NCBI GenBank assembly: GCA_002429965.1
Contig: DJBG01000212.1
Span: forward strand, 5,344 to 10,861
Source of the DNA: Hungatella sp. UBA5982
Lineage (GTDB): Bacteria; Bacillota; Clostridia; Lachnospirales; Lachnospiraceae
Direction of reading: 5' to 3'
Length of the DNA stretch: 5,518 bases
A program made the translations under genes and the position numbers. Under the pieces are notes generated by a model that had not been told where the DNA came from, did not search any database, and saw only the letters and a list, made by a program, of their open reading frames with translations. Each line of letters opens with the position of its first letter. The first letter of the stretch is position 1. Of the stretch, positions 1 through 4,884 are shown piece after piece.

Positions 1-1023
1 TCCGGTTCGGATTGCGTCCAAAGGGGAATGGAGGGGAACCGCCTCACTTTTTATCTTTACTTCTCCTTCACTGATGGGATCTATTCCAAATAAAACCTTG
101 GCCGTTTCTGAACGTCCTGATCCTAAAAGACCGGAAAAACCCAGAACCTCTCCCTTTTTTACTTTGAGCCCAAACCCCTTAACCGTTCCGGGGCTGCTGA
201 CATTTATAAGCTCAATAAAAGTCTCTTTCTCCTGTCCCTCTCCTTCCTCCGGCCGTTTTGCGCTCATAGATTCCTTAAGCCCAGCGTAATCCTTACCTAT
301 CATTTTTCCCACCAGTTCTACTCTGGGCAGCTCCTTCGTCAAATAAGTTCCCACATATTTTCCGTTCCGAAGTACGGTGATCCTGTCAGTAACTTCATAA
401 ACCTGATCCAGAAAATGTGTAACAAAAATAATCCCCATACCTTCCTCACGGAGCTTCCTCATGATTTGAAACAGCTTTTCGACCTCGGCGGAGGAAAGGC
501 TGCTGGTGGGTTCATCCAGGATCAGAACCTTAGCATCAATATCGCTGGCCCTTGCAATAGCCACCATCTGCTGGATTGCCACAGAGTAATGATCCAGATT
601 CTTTGTAACGTTTATATGTAAATCAAATTTTTCCAGCAGCTCACTGGCATCGGCATTGATTTTTTTCCAATTAATTGTACCAAACCGGTTTCTCGGTTCC
701 CGCCCAATATAAATATTTTCCGCTACGGAAAGATTAGGACAAAGATTGACTTCCTGATAAACCGTAGAAATTCCTTCGTTTTGCGCTTCCTGTGTGGATC
801 TCGGATTGATCTGTCTTCCATCCAGTTCAATGACTCCCTGATCCTTTGCCTCCACTCCGGTCAGCACTTTAATGAGAGTTGATTTTCCCGCACCGTTTTC
901 CCCCAACAAGGCATGTATTTCACCCCGATTCAAATCAAACTGCACATCAGCCAAAGCAATAACCGCTTTCCCAAAGGCCTTGGATATATTTCTCGCTGTC
1001 AAAAGCTGATTCCCAGCACTCAT
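1..1023 (-). CDS. ytfR: Sugar ABC transporter ATP-binding protein, YtfR-like (partial, C-terminus outside window)
   Basis: This is the tandem-domain ATPase of a CUT2-type (RbsA/MglA/YtfR) sugar importer, acting on the cytoplasmic face and powering uptake of the sugar caught by the neighbouring lipoprotein. The frame is open from ATG at 1023 to position 1, giving 341 of roughly 500 expected residues. In the first nucleotide-binding domain I read Walker A GENGAGKST (41-49), the Q-loop at Gln90, a family-typical variant signature YSVAIQQ (146-152), Walker B VLILDEP (166-172) and the H-loop THFLDQ (His203). The second domain starts near residue 270, and its P-loop equivalent is GLLGSGRSE (298-306), which lacks the Walker lysine as is normal for this family. 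The signature and H-loop stretches match E. coli YtfR better than RbsA or MglA, from memory. The start is supported by GAGGAGG seven bases before the ATG. It lies 98 bp downstream of the binding-protein gene and is presumably co-transcribed with it. Truncation is due only to the window edge. Confidence 0.93.
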   Translation of the reverse strand, partial: MSAGNQLLTARNISKAFGKAVIALADVQFDLNRGEIHALLGENGAGKSTLIKVLTGVEAKDQGVIELDGRQINPRSTQEAQNEGISTVYQEVNLCPNLSVAENIYIGREPRNRFGTINWKKINADASELLEKFDLHINVTKNLDHYSVAIQQMVAIARASDIDAKVLILDEPTSSLSSAEVEKLFQIMRKLREEGMGIIFVTHFLDQVYEVTDRITVLRNGKYVGTYLTKELPRVELVGKMIGKDYAGLKESMSAKRPEEGEGQEKETFIELINVSSPGTVKGFGLKVKKGEVLGFSGLLGSGRSETAKVLFGIDPISEGEVKIKSEAVPLHSPLDAIRTG

Positions 1024-1070
1024 GGTGTTTCCTCCTCGCTTTCCTATTAAGAGGGCATTTCCTCTGATAT

Positions 1071-1115
1071 TAAAAGGGCTGCTGCAAAAATAATGATATA
1101 CTTTTGCAACAACCC
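1071..1115 (-). terminator. Intercistronic hairpin with short T-run, probable leaky terminator between ytfQ-like and ytfR-like genes
   Basis: Arms at 1102-1115 and 1076-1089 pair over 14 positions on the minus strand (GGGTTGTTGCAAAA against TTTTGCAGCAGCCC, two of them G-U) around a loop of about 12 nt. TTTTA follows immediately at 1071-1075. It begins 7 nt after the stop codon of the binding protein. Such hairpins after the first transporter gene commonly let only part of transcription through, or protect the upstream mRNA from 3' decay, so that binding protein exceeds ATPase. A smaller hairpin (AGAGG/CCTCT, 1050-1065) follows. The structure is seen; partial read-through is inferred from the same-strand ATPase gene just beyond. 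Confidence 0.7.
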
Positions 1116-1121
1116 CGCGGT

Positions 1122-2180
1122 TTAATATTTGCGGTCCGGAAGTACCTTCGCTGCCATATCAGCGGTAAATACGCCATCTACCGATTTCACCCATTTATCA
1201 ACAGACTGTCCTGCCTTCAGCTTTGCCGCCGTTTCAAATAAAAGCGGTCCAAGCAGCGGATTACACTCTACGGTACAGTTTGCCTCCCCGGCTGCCATTG
1301 CTTCAAAGATTCCGCGGACACCGTCGATGGAAACGATCTTGATGTCTTCGCCCGGCTTTAGTCCGGCTTCTTTGATTGCCTCGATTGCTCCAAGCGCCAT
1401 ATCATCGTTGTGTGCATAAACACCTTTGATATCCTTATTGGATTTTAAGAAAGACTCCATAACCTCTTTTCCCTGGGCTCTGGTGAAATCACCGGTCTGG
1501 GAAGCCACGATTTCAATACCTGGATAGCTTGCTTTTATCTCATCATCAAAACCGGTTTTACGGTCAGTTGCTGCAGAAGCGCCTACGGTTCCTTCCAACT
1601 CAACAATTTTTCCATTTTCCCCGATCAGCTTTGCCATTTCCTTTGCAACCATCTTGCCTTCCTCAATGAAGTCAGAGCCGATAAAGGTTGCGTATAAGTC
1701 TTCGCTGACGTCCGCTCTGCGGTCCAGAAGGATAATCGGAATCCCTGCCTCTTTTGCCTCAGCAAATACCTGATCCCATCCAGTTTCTACGACAGGTGCA
1801 AGTCCAATAACATCTACACCCTGTTCGATGAAGTTCTTGATTGCTTTAATCTGATTTTCCTGCTTCTGCTGCGCGTCGGCAAAAAGAAGCTCCACCTTAT
1901 CTCCATTCTCAGACGCATATGTCTGAATGGAAAGGGTTTCTGCGTCACGCCATCCGGACTCCTGACCGATCTGGGCAAAGCCGACTACCAGCTTTTCTCC
2001 TGATGCGTCGGTAGTTTTCGCCGTGGTCTCCTCTGTCTTTGCTGTGGTCTCAGCCTGAGCAGCCGTAGTCTGGGGAGCAGCTGTGGTTGCAGTCGGACTG
2101 CTGGCTCCGCTGCTGCAGGCGGCTAAAGAAACCACTGCCATGGAAGCGCATAACAACACGCTTAAAAATCTTTTTTTCAT
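1122..2180 (-). CDS. ytfQ: Sugar ABC transporter substrate-binding lipoprotein, YtfQ-like (galactofuranose type)
   Basis: A 352-residue extracytoplasmic sugar-binding protein of the periplasmic-binding-protein type I (CUT2) family. Residues 1-22 are a lipoprotein signal peptide: MKKR, a hydrophobic core, then lipobox LAAC with Cys22 as the lipid-modified residue. Residues 23-62 are an Ala/Ser/Thr linker containing ETTAKT twice. The binding domain runs from about 63 to 352. Its landmarks recall E. coli YtfQ nearly word for word: GQESGWR (72-78), DAQQKQENQIKA (102-113), APVVETGW (128-135), LLDRR (151-155), EGTVGAS (196-202), SQTGDFTR (227-234), YAHNDDM (255-261) and SIDGV (284-288). E. coli YtfQ binds galactose in its furanose form, so this is the best substrate guess; another furanose is possible. 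AGGAGG lies nine bases before the ATG. The gene is 94 bp downstream of a response regulator and just upstream of the transporter ATPase, which suggests a sensed and regulated uptake operon. Confidence 0.93.
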   Translation of the reverse strand: MKKRFLSVLLCASMAVVSLAACSSGASSPTATTAAPQTTAAQAETTAKTEETTAKTTDASGEKLVVGFAQIGQESGWRDAETLSIQTYASENGDKVELLFADAQQKQENQIKAIKNFIEQGVDVIGLAPVVETGWDQVFAEAKEAGIPIILLDRRADVSEDLYATFIGSDFIEEGKMVAKEMAKLIGENGKIVELEGTVGASAATDRKTGFDDEIKASYPGIEIVASQTGDFTRAQGKEVMESFLKSNKDIKGVYAHNDDMALGAIEAIKEAGLKPGEDIKIVSIDGVRGIFEAMAAGEANCTVECNPLLGPLLFETAAKLKAGQSVDKWVKSVDGVFTADMAAKVLPDRKY

Positions 2181-2274
2181 TTTGATGATCCTCCTTTTTT
2201 GTTTTAACGATACGTTTATTATGCCGGAAGGAGGAGAGAAAGTCTTTGCAATAATTTGAGTAAAAGGTATAAAA
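2181..2274 (-). promoter_or_regulatory. Leader region of the ytfQ-like gene with a weak promoter candidate
   Basis: This gap between the response regulator and the binding-protein gene has no terminator-like hairpin, so read-through from the regulator promoter is possible. A -10-like CATAAT (2218-2223, read on the minus strand) stands about 30 nt before the ribosome binding site. No fitting -35 lies 16-18 bp upstream of it; TTGCAA at 2246-2251 is 22 bp away. A -10 without a -35 is what an activator-dependent promoter would show, and the adjacent AraC-type regulator is the obvious candidate activator. A short dyad AACG-ata-CGTT is at 2206-2216. Promoter activity is an inference. Confidence 0.3.
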
Positions 2275-3501
2275 TCATTGCATGGCAGAGGTTTGGTTAT
2301 CCTTTTTAATTAACCTCCGGTATTCCGCAGGGCTGACCCCTAAATTTTTTTTAAATACATTGCTGAAATAATGCTGGTTTGCATACCCGGTAAGCTCCGC
2401 AATTTCGTAAATCTTCAATTCGCCGTTATGTAATAGCTCTATTGCCTTGCGGATCCTGACGCTGGTTAAGTAATCGATAAAGGTGACTCCCATCTCTTTG
2501 CGGAACATCCTGCTTAAATGGGGAACAGACAGATTCACATGACCCGCCGCATCCTGAAAGGAAAAGTCCTCCCGTGAATAGTTGTCCTCGATGTAGAGCT
2601 TCACATCCTTAATCACCGAGGAACCGGTTTCCAGCTCCTTCAACCGGCTGACGGCCGTTTCATAGGTCTCAGCTAAGGATCCGTAATCATCTCCGTTCAC
2701 CTGTATTACTACGCTGCGCACCGGCAAACGGGATTCCAGCATTTTGCAGTAGGCCTCCGACTGCTCCTCTGCAATCTCCGGTGCCACAGTTTTTGAGATC
2801 ACCACCAGATTTCCATGCCGGTCCTGGCAGCTGTTTGGGTTCACCAGCCCCTGAAACATTTCATTTGCAATATTCTCAGCAACAAAAAACAGCAGATCTT
2901 CATTCCAGGTGCTTTTTACATCTTCCATTTTCTGATATTCCAGGGAAACAACCGTAATTGTAAACGGTTCCGGAAGAAGCAGATTTAAGTACTGGGAACG
3001 TTCCCTGATCTCTTCTCTTGTATAATGCCCTTCCAAAGCTCTCTGCAAAAAGTTAGAGGCAAGATAAGTACGATTTTGTGCGAGCATACTCTTCGCCCAA
3101 TCAAGATATTTATCTTCACTCGCCTCTCTCTGCAATCTTTCCCGGACCCGCTGCATCATCTCATCAAAAGGACCTTCCATCAGAGGTTTGAGAAGATACT
3201 CAAAGACCCCCAGCTTCAGCGCTTCTCTGGCATATTCAAACCGGTCATACCCGGTGATGATCACTACCACAGCCCTGGGGTTTATTTCCTTTAAGCTTTT
3301 TATGAATTGAAGACCATTAAGAAATGGCATATTAATATCAACAAAATAAACATCCGGAGAGACGTCTTTTGACAGTTCCAACGCCATATCTCCATCCTCT
3401 GCTTCTGCTGCCAACTCAAAATCACCGTATTGTCTTAAAAAGCTGATAATGCCCCGACGAATGATATACTCATCATCCGCTACCAGTACTTTATACCCCA
3501 T
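2275..3501 (-). CDS. Two-component response regulator, receiver plus AraC-type DNA-binding domain (YesN-like)
   Basis: A 408-residue cytoplasmic transcription regulator. The N-terminal receiver domain (about 3-120) has all key residues: acidic pair Asp9-Asp10, phospho-acceptor Asp55 in FVDINMP, Thr83 in IITGYD, and Lys105 in LLKP. Residues 130-300 form the middle region usual in YesN-type regulators; its later half (HGNLVVIS, then VNGDDYGSLAETYETAVSRL) resembles the degenerate GGDEF-like segment found there. Residues 300-397 are an AraC family domain with two helix-turn-helix units: FQDAAGHVNLSVPHLSRMFR, then IYEIAELTGYANQHYFSNVF with the family signature continuing to GVSPAEYRRL. AGGAGGAG lies about seven bases before the ATG, below a good promoter. 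It is the first gene of the operon and probably activates the transporter genes after phosphorylation by a sugar-sensing kinase. No kinase gene is adjacent in the window. The role is certain as a family call; the target is inferred from position. Confidence 0.95.
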   Translation of the reverse strand: MGYKVLVADDEYIIRRGIISFLRQYGDFELAAEAEDGDMALELSKDVSPDVYFVDINMPFLNGLQFIKSLKEINPRAVVVIITGYDRFEYAREALKLGVFEYLLKPLMEGPFDEMMQRVRERLQREASEDKYLDWAKSMLAQNRTYLASNFLQRALEGHYTREEIRERSQYLNLLLPEPFTITVVSLEYQKMEDVKSTWNEDLLFFVAENIANEMFQGLVNPNSCQDRHGNLVVISKTVAPEIAEEQSEAYCKMLESRLPVRSVVIQVNGDDYGSLAETYETAVSRLKELETGSSVIKDVKLYIEDNYSREDFSFQDAAGHVNLSVPHLSRMFRKEMGVTFIDYLTSVRIRKAIELLHNGELKIYEIAELTGYANQHYFSNVFKKNLGVSPAEYRRLIKKDNQTSAMQ

Positions 3502-3533
3502 AGGTACTCCTCCTGAAATTTTATTTGAATCCT

Positions 3534-3560
3534 ATTATAGCACATTTTTTCCTTTGTAAC
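3534..3560 (-). promoter_or_regulatory. Extended -10 promoter of the response-regulator operon
   Basis: On the minus strand an exact TATAAT (3534-3539) is preceded directly by TGC, giving an extended -10 (TGCTATAAT, 3534-3542). GTTACA at 3555-3560 can serve as a weak -35 at a short 15-bp spacing. The expected start near 3527 leaves a 5' leader of about 25 nt with the AGGAGGAG ribosome binding site. The perfect -10 and the spacing to the gene make this the likely main operon promoter. Confidence 0.65.
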
Positions 3561-3567
3561 TGCGATT

Positions 3568-3625
3568 CTGCATGTACGGTAGTGTCAGGGAATCATATAG
3601 ATGGCTGAATACGGTATCCATGCAG
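3568..3625 (-). repeat. Direct repeats TACCGTA within an inverted repeat, possible operator of the response-regulator gene
   Basis: TACCGTA occurs twice on the minus strand, at 3610-3616 and 3575-3581, exactly 35 bp apart. The pair is flanked by a perfect 7-bp inverted repeat, CTGCATG at 3568-3574 and CATGCAG at 3619-3625. The block sits about 50 to 100 bp upstream of the expected start of the regulator mRNA. AraC-family proteins often bind direct repeats in such positions, so autoregulation is possible. I did not find the same heptamer upstream of the binding-protein gene, which weakens that reading. Confidence 0.3.
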
Positions 3626-3688
3626 TTTTCCTGATCATTCATTGAGAGGAAGCATTCCCCATCACCATGCACTTTCCCTTAATCTTTC

Positions 3689-3737
3689 TTTTGGTATTTA
3701 GAACCAAAAACCGGGGTCTTAATACCATGACCCCGGC
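3689..3737 (-). terminator. Intrinsic terminator oriented to the minus strand, without an obvious gene before it
   Basis: GACCCCGG (3729-3736) and CCGGGGTC (3711-3718) form a perfect GC-rich 8-bp stem with a 10-nt loop. Read on the minus strand the stem is followed at once by TTTTT (3706-3710), the layout of a strong intrinsic terminator. Read on the plus strand the following bases are only loosely T-rich. A second hairpin, TTTTGGT/ACCAAAA (3689-3695 with 3703-3709), abuts it. No gene is visible on the minus strand between here and 3910, where the divergent merR-type gene starts, so the terminated transcript would be a short RNA or a leader of the response-regulator operon. Confidence 0.6.
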
Positions 3738-3848
3738 TTATCTTGTTTATTTCGTTTAATTCACGGTTTCCTTTCGGAATTTCCTAACCTACGTAGTGAA
3801 TTAGGGCTTTGGTGTATAAAATAATCTAAAAATCCCCATTGACTCTCA
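3706..3848 (-). ncRNA. Candidate short structured minus-strand RNA or leader (tentative)
   Basis: Upstream of the orphan terminator the minus strand can fold TAATTCAC (3796-3803) with GTGAATTA (3757-3764), then GGTT (3786-3789) with AACC (3765-3768), then TTCC with GGAA around a GAAA tetraloop (3772-3775). The six-base TACGTA is left as a bulge. About 20 nt separate this from the terminator stem. A weak promoter, TTGAGC and TATACC 17 bp apart (3855-3883, minus strand), could start transcription near 3848, giving an RNA of about 140 nt. It matches no riboswitch class that I recognise. The pairings and tetraloop are seen; transcription and function are inference, and an 8-bp inverted repeat of this kind could occur by chance. 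Confidence 0.22.
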
Positions 3849-3869
3849 CATTATGGTATACTCTATACT
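3839..3869 (+). promoter_or_regulatory. MerR-type promoter with 19-bp spacer
   Basis: TTGACT (3839-3844) and TATACT (3864-3869) are separated by exactly 19 bp, against the usual 17. Over-long spacers are the hallmark of promoters that MerR-family activators untwist to bring the two boxes into register. The dyad GTATA-CTC-TATAC (3856-3868) overlaps the -10, and ACTCT occurs at both 3842-3846 and 3860-3864. The downstream gene encodes a MerR-family regulator, so ligand-dependent self-activation is the natural reading. Transcription should start near 3876. Confidence 0.7.
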
Positions 3870-3872
3870 GTA

Positions 3873-3899
3873 TTTGAGCTCAAAAAACACATATATGTG
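3873..3899 (+). promoter_or_regulatory. Two adjacent perfect 12-bp palindromes in the merR-type gene leader
   Basis: TTTGAGCTCAAA (3873-3884) and CACATATATGTG (3888-3899) are both perfect palindromes. Their centres are 15 bp apart, and they fill the leader between the expected transcription start and the ribosome binding site (GAGGAA, 3899-3904). They could be sites for dimeric repressors, or in RNA a small hairpin close to the ribosome binding site. They are clear in the sequence; their function is unknown. Confidence 0.4.
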
Positions 3900-3910
3900 A
3901 GGAAATAAAA

Positions 3911-4729
3911 ATGCTGAAAATAGGTGATTTTTCAAAACTATCAAGGATCAGTATACGTATGCTTCGACATTACGATGAGATCGGTCTGCTAGTGCCTAAA
4001 ACCACGGATAGTTTTACCGGCTATCGTTACTATGGGGAGGATCAACTGCCGATTGCAGGCAGAATCATAGCCCTCAAGGATATGGGGTTTGGCCTTGTTC
4101 CAATTGGGGAAATCCTGAAGAACTACGATAACCCCCAGGCATTGGCTGATTTTCTGGCGGTGAAGCAGGCTGAAGTTCTGGCGGAAGCCGAAGAAACAGG
4201 CCGCCGTTTACTGCTCCTTGACACAGCCATCAAACGGCTGAGAAAGGATGATACCGCTATGAATTACAATGTTACATTAAAGAATCTACCGGAGCGCCTT
4301 GTTGCCAGTGTACGCAAGGTGATTCCCGCCTACGACCAGGAAGGTATCCTGTGGAACCTTATGATGACAGAAACAGCTCCGCTGCAGCTTCATCAAGCTG
4401 ACAATTGCTGCAGCCTTGCCATCTTCCATGACGAGGGGTTTAAGGATCGCGACGTGGATGTGGAAATTCAAATCACAGTAAAAGGGAATTATCAGGATAC
4501 TGAGCACGTTGTGTTTAAAACCATGCCTGCGGTGGAGATTGCTTCAGCAACCTACAAGGGCAGCTACGAGCAGCTCACCACTGTAAATCATGCGGTGGCT
4601 AATTGGGTAAATGACAATGGTTATGAATTTAACGGAGTTATGTTCTGTATCTATCATGTCAGCCCTGCTCAAACTCAGAACCCTGATGAGTTAGTAACCG
4701 AGGTTTGCTATCCTGTCAAAAAGAAATAA
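3911..4729 (+). CDS. MerR-family transcriptional regulator with GyrI-like effector-binding domain (BmrR-like)
   Basis: A 272-residue cytoplasmic regulator. The N-terminal MerR winged helix-turn-helix covers about residues 1-70, with IGDFSKLSRISIRMLRHYDE (4-23), GLLVP (25-29) and the wing motif GYRYY (37-41). A long helix follows (about 75-114, rich in Ala, Glu, Leu and Lys), the dimer-forming coiled coil. The C-terminal half (about 116-270) is a GyrI-like/BmrR effector domain, ending in ELVTEVCYPV. Glu264 in that motif probably corresponds to the buried glutamate that contacts cationic drugs in BmrR, though this is by position only. Such proteins sense hydrophobic or cationic compounds and activate promoters with long spacers, and its own promoter has a 19-bp spacer. 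GAGGAA seven bases before the ATG supports the start. No efflux pump or other target gene is adjacent; the gene stands alone between a divergent operon and a convergent surface-protein gene, so its ligand and further targets are unknown. Confidence 0.92.
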   Translation: MLKIGDFSKLSRISIRMLRHYDEIGLLVPKTTDSFTGYRYYGEDQLPIAGRIIALKDMGFGLVPIGEILKNYDNPQALADFLAVKQAEVLAEAEETGRRLLLLDTAIKRLRKDDTAMNYNVTLKNLPERLVASVRKVIPAYDQEGILWNLMMTETAPLQLHQADNCCSLAIFHDEGFKDRDVDVEIQITVKGNYQDTEHVVFKTMPAVEIASATYKGSYEQLTTVNHAVANWVNDNGYEFNGVMFCIYHVSPAQTQNPDELVTEVCYPVKKK

Positions 4730-4740
4730 TGATTACAGCA

Positions 4741-4778
4741 GCAAAAAACCGTATGCAAATCGCTAACGGTTTTTTTGC
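4741..4778 (+). terminator. Intrinsic terminator of the merR-type gene
   Basis: GCAAAAAACCGT (4741-4752) pairs with ACGGT followed by seven T and GC (4766-4778), the core being AACCGT/ACGGTT with a 13-nt loop and a T-run. It starts 12 bp after the stop codon. The A-tract on the left arm means it could also work on the opposite strand. Confidence 0.85.
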
Positions 4779-4827
4779 TATGTAAACACGAAAGCTTACA
4801 TTTTCACCCTTTTTCTTGGTTCCTACC

Positions 4828-4880
4828 GAAGAAAAACGGTAAGAAGATTTTCTTTCTGCCATCTTCCTTACCGTTTCTTC
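4828..4880 (-). terminator. Intrinsic terminator of the LPXTG surface-protein gene
   Basis: Long inverted repeat: the arm at 4861-4880 and the arm at 4828-4848 pair with ACGGTAAG/CTTACCGT at their core, AAGAT/ATCTT next to the loop, and small A or G bulges. Read on the minus strand the core stem runs into TTTTTCTTC. It begins four bases after the stop codon of the minus-strand gene, in the convergent gap with the merR-type gene. Confidence 0.8.
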
Positions 4881-4884
4881 ATAC

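Noticed and set aside
109..135. Missing Walker A lysine in the second ATPase domain (GLLGSGRSE).
   Set aside because: This looks like inactivation but is a standing feature of the second domain in RbsA/MglA/YtfR-type ATPases, so it is not a defect or novelty.
74..621. Two plus-strand frames (74-289 and 415-621) opposite the transporter ATPase gene.
   Set aside because: Both are antisense to clear Walker, signature and H-loop motifs of the ATPase, which runs unbroken to the window edge.
1129..1419. Plus-strand frame opposite the binding-protein gene.
   Set aside because: It lies wholly inside a strongly supported gene on the other strand and shows no recognisable domain.
3535..3642. 35-codon minus-strand reading frame (ATG at 3640-3642, stop at 3535-3537) upstream of the response regulator, possibly a leader peptide or gene remnant.
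   Set aside because: No ribosome binding site precedes the ATG, the stop codon lies inside the -10 box of the regulator promoter, and the peptide resembles nothing I know. Frames this short are expected by chance.
3502..3910. Insertion sequence or attachment-site remnant, suggested by the several inverted repeats in the divergent gap.
   Set aside because: No transposase fragment, target-site duplication or tRNA end is visible, and the repeats fit promoters, operators or RNA stems better.
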